The notes: generated from the letters alone by a model not told the origin. 9,042 nt of DNA from JAGVVZ01 sp964373165 (GCA_964373165.1 CAYJTF010000036.1:1-9042), one strand, 5' to 3'; positions 1 through 5,821 are shown, counted from the stretch's first letter. A program made the numbers and translations.

Positions 1-54
1 CTATGATTGGGCCTTGCCAAGGCTCCCACCCGGGTTCGAATCCCGGCCGACGCA
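1..54 (+). tRNA. tRNA-Gly(GCC), 3' part (cut by window edge)
   Basis: The anticodon arm is 9-13 GGGCC paired with 21-25 GGCTC, with loop TTGCCAA and anticodon GCC at 16-18, which reads GGC/GGU glycine codons. The T arm is CCGGG-TTCGAAT-CCCGG at 30-46. The 3' acceptor strand CCGACGC lies at 47-53, followed by discriminator A54. No CCA is encoded, as is common in archaea. The 5' acceptor strand (expected GCGTCGG) and most of the D arm lie outside the window. No intron is visible in the part present. Confidence 0.93.
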
Positions 55-73
55 TCTGTTTAGTTTTGTAAAG

Positions 74-82
74 GTTTAGATA
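74..82 (+). promoter_or_regulatory. TATA box for the receiver-half pair
   Basis: GTTTAGATA is a one-mismatch version of the TTTAAATA box used elsewhere in this window. Its centre is about 26 nt before the ATG at 105, the spacing that places transcription start at the start codon (leaderless mRNA). It supports 105 as a genuine start and suggests the unusual gene that follows is transcribed. Confidence 0.5.
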
Positions 83-104
83 ATTATCCCCCGTACAATC
101 TCAG

Positions 105-248
105 ATGACAACTTACATTTTAATGACTAGTGATGATATTGGACCTTATCTTAATAGGGCTTCACAAGTTGGTGCAAACACAATCATAGATAAAGGTGAT
201 GCTGTAAAGGACTGGAACCATATAAAAATGAACTTGGAACGGTCATGA
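105..248 (+). CDS. C-terminal half of a receiver (REC) domain, free-standing 47-residue protein
   Basis: This short ORF encodes the end of a response-regulator receiver fold. Residues 4-11 (YILMTSDD) match strand beta4, with the switch Thr8/Ser9. Residues 12-23 match helix alpha4. Residues 24-30 (ANTIIDK) match beta5 with the conserved Lys30, and residues 34-47 are an alpha5-like helix. Beta1 to alpha3, including the acidic pocket and the phosphorylated Asp, are missing here and are encoded by the next gene. The stop overlaps the next start as ATGA (245-248), so the two are probably translationally coupled. The start is the first ATG after an in-frame stop at 81-83 and sits about 26 nt from a TATA box; M7 (123) is an alternative. 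It could be a functional split receiver or a decayed remnant. The fold assignment is by eye. Confidence 0.6.
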   Translation: MTTYILMTSDDIGPYLNRASQVGANTIIDKGDAVKDWNHIKMNLERS

Positions 249-469
249 TCGTGGACGATACACCATTAACTATTAATGCCGTGTCTCAAGTTTTAAGAGG
301 ACTTGGCTGTAGATCAATACATCAATATACTGACCCACGCTCTGCTTTAGATGCTTATAGATCAGGAGTAAGACCAACCTTAGTCGTATCTGATCTGAAC
401 ATGCCGGGCATGAACGGCTTTGATTTAATAAAAGCAATGAGAGAAATCGATGATCAATCTACAGAATGA
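245..469 (+). CDS. N-terminal half of a receiver (REC) domain, 74-residue protein
   Basis: The protein begins within beta1 (MIVDD, acidic pair Asp4/Asp5) and continues through alpha1, beta2 and alpha2. It reaches beta3 TLVVSDLNMPGMNG (residues 45-58) with the canonical phosphoacceptor Asp50, then ends after alpha3 at residue 74. Beta4-alpha4-beta5-alpha5 are absent here but are encoded immediately upstream. The two products total 121 residues, one full REC domain. The frame upstream of the ATG is open back to 200 and reads ...GTVMIVDD, a natural-looking beta1 start but with no ATG, GTG or TTG start codon, so ATG 245 is the likely start. No output domain or kinase is nearby. Separately, the halves lack complete folds; together they supply Asp-Asp, Asp, Thr/Ser and Lys. 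Confidence 0.7.
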   Translation: MIVDDTPLTINAVSQVLRGLGCRSIHQYTDPRSALDAYRSGVRPTLVVSDLNMPGMNGFDLIKAMREIDDQSTE

Positions 470-515
470 TTCATACTCTCTAATTGATGATATGATTTTT
501 CTATTTTAAAGTAAA

Positions 516-527
516 CTTTAATTAAAA
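516..527 (+). promoter_or_regulatory. Probable TATA box for the coiled-coil gene
   Basis: The palindromic TTTAATTAAA (517-526) is the best TATA-like match before the gene starting at 555. Its centre is about 34 nt from ATG 555 and would start RNA near 547, giving a leader of about 8 nt. It would also fit a leaderless start at TTG 546. Confidence 0.4.
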
Positions 528-554
528 GAATGCCTATATTGAATATTGAGCAAC

Positions 555-1055
555 ATGGTATTTTTCAGAAAAAAAACGAGTTTAGAAGAAAAACCATCAC
601 AACCTCAGAAAGTTGAAGAAATACCTAAACCAGTAACAGAAACAAAAACTAAAGCAGAAGAAATTATGCCTCAGCATAAAGAAGAGCATGTGAAGGAAGA
701 AGAATACCAGCAAGAAGAAAAAAGAGAAGGCATACCACTTTTCGTCAAACTCGACAAATACCAGACCGTTCTCTCTCTTGTAAATGAATTAAAAGCAACT
801 ATTTTTATGATGAAAAACGCTTTGGCAGTTCAGAAAAAACTGGAAGAATTGACGCATGAAAATATTGCTATAATGGCCGATGCATTAGGCAAGTTAGAAG
901 AAAGAGTTGTTGCTATGGATGCTGAATTCACTAAACCTCCCGGATATGAAGAAGAGTATGTGGAAATGGGAGAGGATCAAAATATTGAATATGCTATTTC
1001 TGATCTGAAACAGAAATTAAGTGATTTAAAATCCGATATCAAGCAGATGATTTAA
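555..1055 (+). CDS. Conserved hypothetical coiled-coil protein
   Basis: The 166-residue soluble protein has three parts: a basic N-terminus (MVFFRKK), a Glu/Lys/Pro-rich low-complexity linker (about residues 10-58), and a conserved-looking core starting GIPLFVKLDKYQ at 59. The core is followed by long amphipathic helices (about 70-122 and 143-165) likely to form a coiled coil. From memory, proteins with a tail, an (I/L)FVK(V/L)DKY start and paired helices occur in DPANN archaea with unknown function; this family link is not checked. There is no signal peptide, membrane segment or catalytic motif. I chose ATG 555; a TTG at 546 would add three residues. The 3' end overlaps the minus-strand gene by 17 bp. 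A structural or scaffold role is conceivable but unsupported. Confidence 0.75.
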   Translation: MVFFRKKTSLEEKPSQPQKVEEIPKPVTETKTKAEEIMPQHKEEHVKEEEYQQEEKREGIPLFVKLDKYQTVLSLVNELKATIFMMKNALAVQKKLEELTHENIAIMADALGKLEERVVAMDAEFTKPPGYEEEYVEMGEDQNIEYAISDLKQKLSDLKSDIKQMI

Positions 1056-1380
1056 TTCTCAATCCGCACACAGGACAATAATTGGAACCTTTTTGCAACT
1101 TTCTGCCGCAGTCGCTGCAGTAGCTCAGCTTCTCTCTTATCCCTATCTGAATTTTTCTTTCCACGATTCGAGTCGCCCCACTTGCAAACCCACCGATTCC
1201 GATAATTTTTATGGACAAGAAGAAAATTATCAATCCTATGAATATTAATGGTATACCTAGAATCGCTCCTATAATGGTAGAAGTCAGACCTATACCCAAT
1301 ATGATTAACGCTAATCCGATACAAGCGACAAATATTCCAAGCATAGCAAAAATGTAAAAGATTATTTTACCTATAGACAT
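1039..1380 (-). CDS. Two-helix membrane protein with C-terminal zinc ribbon
   Basis: The 113-residue protein has two hydrophobic, Gly/Ile-rich transmembrane segments (about residues 5-31 and 35-60), a short basic linker and a zinc ribbon. The ribbon ligands are Cys88-x2-Cys91 and Cys102-x2-Cys105, in YCSDCGRKL...YCPVCG. The ribbon is of the short zinc-ribbon type found fused to membrane helices in many archaea; function is unknown. By the positive-inside rule the ribbon is probably cytoplasmic. The ATG at 1380 lies about 26 nt from a TTTAAA box, consistent with a leaderless mRNA. It converges with the coiled-coil gene, overlapping its end by 17 bp. Confidence 0.82.
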   Translation of the reverse strand: MSIGKIIFYIFAMLGIFVACIGLALIILGIGLTSTIIGAILGIPLIFIGLIIFFLSIKIIGIGGFASGATRIVERKIQIGIREKLSYCSDCGRKLQKGSNYCPVCGLRIKSSA

Positions 1381-1401
1381 AATATTTATTCCAATAGCAG
1401 C

Positions 1402-1410
1402 ATTTAAAAA
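1402..1410. promoter_or_regulatory. Shared, near-palindromic TATA box between divergent transcripts
   Basis: ATTTAAAAA contains the palindrome TTTAAA (1403-1408). Its centre is about 26 nt from the minus-strand ATG at 1380 and about 32 nt before the first base of tRNA-Leu at 1438. One box may therefore serve both directions. A T-rich stretch at 1419-1430 lies too close to the tRNA to be its TATA box. Confidence 0.45.
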
Positions 1411-1437
1411 CTCTCCTTGATTATTATTTTAAGTTAT

Positions 1438-1557
1438 GCAGGAGTTGCCAAGCCTGGTCAACGGCACAAGACTCAAGGTTCATTGAGTATTGATAAAAGA
1501 TGATATAAGAAATCTTGTCCCTTAGTGGGTTCGCAGGTTCGAATCCTGCCTCCTGCA
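1438..1557 (+). tRNA. tRNA-Leu(CAA) with 34-nt intron
   Basis: The acceptor GCAGGAG (1438-1444) pairs with CTCCTGC (1550-1556), followed by discriminator A1557. The D stem is GCC/GGC (1447-1449, 1463-1465). The anticodon stem is CAAGA (1467-1471) with TCTTG (1513-1517). The loop CTCAAG carries anticodon CAA at 1474-1476. A long class II variable arm with a CCC/GGG stem (from 1519) confirms leucine. The T arm is GCAGG-TTCGAAT-CCTGC (1533-1549). The intron is 1478-1511, inserted between positions 37 and 38, the canonical archaeal site. In the putative bulge-helix-bulge, the central helix pairs 1472-1475 with 1506-1509 at three of four positions (C34 faces A), so it would be a relaxed motif. CCA is not encoded. 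Confidence 0.93.
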
Positions 1558-1585
1558 ATTTTAGTTATAAAGAAACTTACTAAAG

Positions 1586-1600
1586 CCTTAAAAAATTATT
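1586..1600 (+). promoter_or_regulatory. TATA box for the module gene pair
   Basis: CCTTAAAAAATTATT is centred about 24-26 nt before ATG 1617, implying a leaderless mRNA. It follows the T-run after tRNA-Leu (1559-1562), so the gene pair is probably a separate transcript from the tRNA. Confidence 0.5.
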
Positions 1601-1616
1601 TCTTTCATATTCTACT

Positions 1617-2696
1617 ATGATATCTGAACATGAGATCAACGTATTAGATAATAGAGAAGACATTACTAATCCATATGATCTTTATGATGAAAAAGGTGGA
1701 TCAGCCGCATATGAGTTTGCAGATGATAGAACATTTCTCAATGATTTGGTAATTACAGTACTTTATCATGAAAAAAATGGTCCGAAATCTAGATTCGCAA
1801 GAATTGCAGAAACAGCAAAAGGTTGCATAGTTCATTTAAGACAAAAACATGCTTATTTTTTTGAAGAAATTGAAAGTGAAGATGATGATGACCAAAATTA
1901 TAGGTTTGTTAGAGATTTAGAACCAGAAGAAGTCGCATCTCAATATGTTGCTAATTTATTTGGTGAATTACCTGCTTACTGGGATAAAATAAGCAAAGAA
2001 TTATACCTAATAATTGCTGCTTTGGCATTTTGTAGAACATTAGGTGAAGAACATAATAATTTTGGCATAGAAGAAATAACTGATTACGTCACAAATGAAA
2101 AATTAGATCCTGCACTTGTTTCGCTATATACTAACATTATTCGGGAAACGGCTCTATATAGATTAGGTAATAATCCAACACTACAACAATATGCAGCTTC
2201 TCTACCTGTAGAACTTTATCCAGAAGTAAGATCTATAACAGGCTTAATCGAACGACTTAGTCTTGCTATATCATTAAAAGGAAAATATTATAGAAGACCA
2301 AGAGTTTCTAGTGACACTGAGTTGCAATATGCATTCGGCATGAGAAGAACAGAAATCCAAAGATTAATTAATAGAGAAAAACGTAAAAAACATCTATCTG
2401 TACTATCTGTAATCCAGAAAGCAGAACAACGAGCAGGTATATTTGTTCCTGAGCTCGTGTTGGCCTCGCTAGATTCTATTATTTTACACTTTGGTAAAGT
2501 GATTCGAGAAATAGGTGAAGAAAGTATTCCTGATTTCAATAGTGAGGATTTCGAACGAATATTTGGTATGCCTTGTCATAGAATCGAATACGTAGTAAAA
2601 AAACATGGATTATCGCTAATGGACATTATACACAGAGGAATAGAATCAGCACATCATAGAAAAATGTTGTATTTCAGAGATTATCGTGAATCCTGA
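1617..2696 (+). CDS. Module-repeat protein, N-terminal part (two HTH-like repeats)
   Basis: The 359-residue protein has no family I recognise. Residues 1-210 are an acidic, largely helical region with an Asp run (89-92). Then come two copies of an approximately 77-residue module, about 212-275 and 287-348. Each has the pattern (I)xxxGxxYxRPxxxxxxxFxxxFGMxxxxI...AE; landmarks are Gly222, Phe240-Gly241 and Ala269-Glu270, then Gly300 and Phe316-Gly317. The F-x3-FG(M/V) block followed by a helix resembles a helix-turn-helix. The gene ends at a single TGA (2694-2696). The next gene continues in the same frame with more copies of the module at unbroken spacing, so this may be the front of a larger interrupted protein. 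The start codon is supported by a TATA box about 25 nt upstream. A DNA-binding role is inferred from the HTH look only. Confidence 0.7.
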   Translation: MISEHEINVLDNREDITNPYDLYDEKGGSAAYEFADDRTFLNDLVITVLYHEKNGPKSRFARIAETAKGCIVHLRQKHAYFFEEIESEDDDDQNYRFVRDLEPEEVASQYVANLFGELPAYWDKISKELYLIIAALAFCRTLGEEHNNFGIEEITDYVTNEKLDPALVSLYTNIIRETALYRLGNNPTLQQYAASLPVELYPEVRSITGLIERLSLAISLKGKYYRRPRVSSDTELQYAFGMRRTEIQRLINREKRKKHLSVLSVIQKAEQRAGIFVPELVLASLDSIILHFGKVIREIGEESIPDFNSEDFERIFGMPCHRIEYVVKKHGLSLMDIIHRGIESAHHRKMLYFRDYRES

Positions 2697-2717
2697 TCTC
2701 CAGAAGAGTGGATAGAA

Positions 2718-3377
2718 ATGATGAGCGATCATATACGATACTTAGGTAGTAGTTACAGATCACCTTCATTGTATGATGCTCAAGCATTCAAAAAAACGTT
2801 TGGTGTAAATCCTAATTATCTGAGAGGATTGGCTCTTCAAAGAGGTTGGGACTGTACACCAGCACAGTTACGCAATAAAGCTGAAATCAGAGCAGGTATT
2901 CGAGATTCTTATCATGATCCTTATACGACTCCTGACAATGCTTGTGAATATATGTCACAAAGAATTAGGCAATTAGGCGATGCGTACATTAGACCGAGAG
3001 TTACAGATATAGGGAGTTTTACTGAAACGTTCGACATAAACCCACAGACACTTAGTGGACGGATTACAGAAAGGGGTTGGGGAATAACTATTTATGGTCT
3101 TATTTTAACGGCAGAAAAAGAAGCAGGGTTATCTACTATTGATAGAAGGAGTGATTCATTGGACGGTTATGAAGCCACTGTAAAAAGAATTGCAGAAATA
3201 ATTCATGAAAAAGGCAGTGAATATTCAAGACCTAATTTAGCTGACAGAGAACAATTTTATTCTGTTTTCGGTGTACATTATACAACACTAAGAAGACGAT
3301 TGATCAGAGGAGGATGGCCTGTCTCATCAGTGGCGGAATTAATAAATATAGCAGAAGAACATGTAAAAGAGTATTGA
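2718..3377 (+). CDS. Module-repeat protein, C-terminal part (three HTH-like repeats)
   Basis: The 219-residue protein is made almost wholly of three tandem modules (about 5-61, 82-139, 156-214). Landmarks recur at 77 and 79 residues: Gly10/87/166, Phe28/105/184, Gly-Trp at 43/120/199 and Ala-Glu at 55/132/212. The consensus is G-x2-Y-x-(R/S)P, then FxxxFGV with a likely recognition helix, GW, and AE..AG. It starts at ATG 2718 (or ATG 2721), 21 nt after the TGA of the preceding gene and in the same frame. The intervening 7 codons are open (SPEEWIE) and resemble the linker between the later repeats. Translation may reinitiate after the stop, or the two parts may be one gene broken by a nonsense mutation. 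The modules faintly recall homing-endonuclease-associated repeats; that is a guess. Confidence 0.7.
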   Translation: MMSDHIRYLGSSYRSPSLYDAQAFKKTFGVNPNYLRGLALQRGWDCTPAQLRNKAEIRAGIRDSYHDPYTTPDNACEYMSQRIRQLGDAYIRPRVTDIGSFTETFDINPQTLSGRITERGWGITIYGLILTAEKEAGLSTIDRRSDSLDGYEATVKRIAEIIHEKGSEYSRPNLADREQFYSVFGVHYTTLRRRLIRGGWPVSSVAELINIAEEHVKEY

Positions 3378-3446
3378 ATATAATTTTTGGATTAATCCAC
3401 AAAAGATAATACTAAGAAAATTAAAATTAATTTATTAGTTGATAGA

Positions 3447-4196
3447 ATGAATAAAATCAAATTTTTAGGCATAGGTGCTGGAGATATATCAATGGTCCTG
3501 CAGATGGTTCCGACAAGTTCGATATTCTGTGAGTTAGACGGCATAAAATTTTTAATCGATCCGGGCCCAGGCACTTTGATCAATGCGAGGAGGCATAAAA
3601 TAGACATTACTGAACTGAATGGACTGCTGGTCTCTCACTTACATACAGATCATGCAGGAGATGCGGATGCCGTATTAAGCGGGATGAACAAGAATTCTTT
3701 TTTGATCGCTGAAAAGCACTGCTTAAAACCATCGGAGAAATATTATCCTGTGATAAGCAGATATCATCAGGCGATACCGGAAGCTGTATTTGCCGTCGAA
3801 CCTGAAGGGAAAGTTGTTATAGGATCGTTAAATTTTGAGATAACTCCAACCAAGCATTACGATCCTGCCGTCGGTTTTAAAATTATTGGCAGCAAAACTA
3901 TCGGCTACGTGGGTGATGGCGTATATTTTAATGGACAGGAAAAATATTTTGCCGGATGTGATTTAATGATATTCAACACATTAGTGATGTATTCCGACAA
4001 GCCAAACGAGACTTTGCAAATGAGCATAAACGATGCGATAGAACTTGTGGAAAGATGCAAGCCAAAACTGGGTGTGATACAGCATTACTCATATCAGATG
4101 ATAAGAAACGATCCTGTAGAGCAAGCGAGAATAATACAAGAAAGAACGGGCGTGAGGATACATGCTGCGATGGATGGAACAGAAATAGAATTGTAA
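3447..4196 (+). CDS. Metallo-beta-lactamase-fold hydrolase
   Basis: The 249-residue protein carries the hallmark metal motif SHLHTDHAGD, with His64, His66, Asp68 and His69. Further probable ligands are His137 (TKHYDP), Asp157 (YVGDG) and His213 (VIQHYS). This is a full two-metal site on a complete single-domain fold. N-terminal strands (KIKFLGIGAG, CELDGIKFLIDPGPG) match RNase Z-like and phosphodiesterase-like members. No beta-CASP domain or exosite arm is apparent, so a tRNase Z or beta-CASP nuclease label is not justified. The substrate cannot be told from sequence. It is cytosolic, with no signal peptide. An AT-rich TATA-like stretch (3419-3428) lies about 24 nt before ATG 3447. It sits directly before the aIF2 alpha gene, which has its own promoter, so a functional link is not implied. 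Confidence 0.88.
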   Translation: MNKIKFLGIGAGDISMVLQMVPTSSIFCELDGIKFLIDPGPGTLINARRHKIDITELNGLLVSHLHTDHAGDADAVLSGMNKNSFLIAEKHCLKPSEKYYPVISRYHQAIPEAVFAVEPEGKVVIGSLNFEITPTKHYDPAVGFKIIGSKTIGYVGDGVYFNGQEKYFAGCDLMIFNTLVMYSDKPNETLQMSINDAIELVERCKPKLGVIQHYSYQMIRNDPVEQARIIQERTGVRIHAAMDGTEIEL

Positions 4197-4199
4197 AAC

Positions 4200-4207
4200 T
4201 ATTTAAC
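4200..4207 (+). promoter_or_regulatory. TATA box for aIF2 alpha / PAC2
   Basis: TATTTAAC is centred about 27 nt before ATG 4231, immediately after the stop of the upstream hydrolase gene (4194-4196). It implies a leaderless mRNA and supports ATG 4231 over the TTG at 4228. Confidence 0.55.
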
Positions 4208-4230
4208 GATGCTATAAAATAAGTGTTTTG

Positions 4231-5004
4231 ATGGTCAAAAGAAAGGGATTGCCTGAAATTGATGATAACGTATTGGTTACAATTAATAACATCACGCCTT
4301 ATTCTGCTACCTGCACTCTGGACGAGTATGGAAATGCTGAGGGAATGATACATGCATCGGAAGTGTCTGGAAAATGGGTAAAGGACATAAGAAAATTCAT
4401 AAAAACTGGCAGGCAGTATGTAGGCAAAGTTCTAGATGTTGACACAAACAAAAATTTTGTTACCCTTAGCTTGAAAAGGCTTTCTAAAAGAGCAAGGGAA
4501 ATGAAGATGGAGGATTACAAAAAAGAGCAGAAGGCAGAAAAGATCCTTGAACAAATTGCAAAGAAGAAAGGCATTAATCTAAAAGAAGCTTATGAGAAAA
4601 TAGGGTATCTGCTGCAAGAAAAATATGGGGATATGTTCATTGCATTCGAGCAAGTAATTAAATCACCTGATCTGCTGATAGAGAAAGGTATATCTAGAGA
4701 CTGGGTTCAGATAATAAAAGAGGTAACTGAAGAAAACACACAAAGAAAGGAAGTGAAAATCAAAGCTGAAATAGAAATGAAATTTTACACTCCTGACGGG
4801 ATTGACAGGATCAAAAAGATTTTAACTGATCTAACAAATAAATATAAATTTAACGTAAAGTATATCAGTGCACCTCTATATATAATAGAAGTAAAAACAG
4901 ATAATCCAAAATTGGCACAAAAAAATCTCCGCGAACAATTGACAACAGCCTTTGCTGGTATAAAGGATGGTGAGGTAGCATTCAGAATAATTGGTGAAAA
5001 ATAA
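4231..5004 (+). CDS. eif2a: Translation initiation factor aIF2 subunit alpha
   Basis: This is the alpha subunit of the archaeal heterotrimeric factor that delivers initiator Met-tRNA to the small ribosomal subunit. The 257-residue product has the family layout. An N-terminal S1/OB domain (about 10-85) contains GMIHASEVSGKWVKDIRKF and VTLSLKR. A central helical domain follows (about 90-165), then a C-terminal alpha/beta domain (about 170-257) that contacts the gamma subunit. Length is close to the usual 260-275. Ser at the eukaryotic Ser51 position is not assessable by eye. The next gene starts directly at the base after this stop (TAA-ATG), so the two are co-translated. Nop10, commonly encoded between them in archaea, is absent here. 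Confidence 0.96.
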   Translation: MVKRKGLPEIDDNVLVTINNITPYSATCTLDEYGNAEGMIHASEVSGKWVKDIRKFIKTGRQYVGKVLDVDTNKNFVTLSLKRLSKRAREMKMEDYKKEQKAEKILEQIAKKKGINLKEAYEKIGYLLQEKYGDMFIAFEQVIKSPDLLIEKGISRDWVQIIKEVTEENTQRKEVKIKAEIEMKFYTPDGIDRIKKILTDLTNKYKFNVKYISAPLYIIEVKTDNPKLAQKNLREQLTTAFAGIKDGEVAFRIIGEK

Positions 5005-5811
5005 ATGGAAACAACAATAAAAGAATTGAAGAGGCCTCCTAAATTGAATAACCCTCTTTTTATTGAAGGGTTGCCTGGAGTCGGCAACGTTGGAAGAATA
5101 TCAGCCGGGTATTTATCTGAGGAGCTGAAAGCAGTTAAATTTGCAGATCTATTTTCACCTCATTTTTATCCTTTCGTGCTATTAAATCAGGAGTCAGAAA
5201 TTCATATTTTAAAAAATGAATTCTATTACTGGAAAGCAGCAAAAAAGGGACAAAGGGATTTAATAATTCTAGTCGGTGACAGCCAGAGCATTGATCCTAT
5301 GGGCCATTATGAAATTGTAGAAGCTGTGTTGAATTATATACAAAAACTTGGCGTCAAAGAAATGGTTACGATAGCTGGCTTGAATGTCGGCAACTTGGAA
5401 AGAGATCCTAAGGTCGTGGGTGCAGTAAGCGATGTTGATCTGATTAAAAAATACAAAGATCTGAATATAGATTTTGATGCAGGAAATAAAGTAGGAACCA
5501 TAGTAGGTGCTGCCGGGCTTTTTGTTGGTTTGGGCCAGTCAAGAGGCATGAAAGGCATTTGTCTTCTGGGCGAAACTTCCGGATTGCCTGAAATTCCTGA
5601 TCCAAAAAGCGCTGAAATCGTATTGAAAACTTTAACAAAAATGCTGAACGTCGATTTAAACATGTCAAAACTCCAGGAGAAGATAAAAGAAATGAATAAC
5701 TTCATGAAGAAGATAAACAAAGTTCAAGACAAAGCATTGAAGCAGTTGATGACGCAGCAAACAAAGAAAGACCAAAAAGACGGGGATGAAGAGTTAAGAT
5801 ATATAGGATAA
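5005..5811 (+). CDS. PAC2 family protein (proteasome assembly chaperone-like)
   Basis: The 268-residue protein has the PAC2 fold signatures. Near the N-terminus is the glycine-rich motif FIEGLPGVGNVGRISAGYL (19-37). Later come the IILVGDSQS strand (87-95), TIAGLNVGN (122-130) and the VGAAGLFVGLGQSRGMKG segment (167-184), with LLGETSG (187-193). The C-terminal third (about 219-258) is a Lys-rich predicted coiled coil. Archaeal relatives include PbaA/PbaB, which help assemble or bind the proteasome core. A canonical HbYX tail (Tyr next to last) is not present: the protein ends ELRYIG, with Tyr third from last. It follows aIF2 alpha with no gap, a gene pairing conserved widely in archaea. Its stop is 2 nt before the uS2 TATA box. 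The cellular role is inferred from the family. Confidence 0.9.
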   Translation: METTIKELKRPPKLNNPLFIEGLPGVGNVGRISAGYLSEELKAVKFADLFSPHFYPFVLLNQESEIHILKNEFYYWKAAKKGQRDLIILVGDSQSIDPMGHYEIVEAVLNYIQKLGVKEMVTIAGLNVGNLERDPKVVGAVSDVDLIKKYKDLNIDFDAGNKVGTIVGAAGLFVGLGQSRGMKGICLLGETSGLPEIPDPKSAEIVLKTLTKMLNVDLNMSKLQEKIKEMNNFMKKINKVQDKALKQLMTQQTKKDQKDGDEELRYIG

Positions 5812-5813
5812 TG

Positions 5814-5821
5814 TTTAAATA
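5814..5821 (+). promoter_or_regulatory. TATA box for uS2
   Basis: TTTAAATA is a perfect copy of the local consensus, centred about 26 nt before ATG 5844 and only 2 nt after the PAC2 stop codon. It gives uS2 its own leaderless transcript and decides the start, because an ATG at 5811 would place the promoter inside the coding region. Confidence 0.7.

Larger units (their letters stand above)
1617..3377 (+). repeat. Array of five 77-79-residue protein modules across two genes
   Basis: Using the FG/FD landmark of each module, codons fall at protein positions 240 and 316 in the first gene and 28, 105 and 184 in the second. The distances are 76, 79 (across the TGA; 237 nt), 77 and 79 codons. The repeats are diverged: only the Gly, (R)P, F...FG, GW and AE positions are well kept, so this is old protein-level repetition rather than recent DNA duplication. 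Confidence 0.65.

Noticed and set aside
2694..2696. TGA as selenocysteine codon
   Set aside because: No SECIS-like element could be identified by eye, and the linker position has no conserved Cys in the other modules.
3389..3398. Palindrome GGATTAATCC with T5 before it, after the module genes
   Set aside because: Too short to form a useful hairpin, and the T-run is on the wrong side for a hairpin-plus-T terminator; probably chance.
3973..5087. Minus-strand ORFs opposite aIF2 alpha and the hydrolase
   Set aside because: Overlap confidently identified genes and have no recognisable domains.
5806..5811. HbYX proteasome-binding tail on the PAC2 protein
   Set aside because: The end is RYIG; Tyr is third from last rather than next to last.
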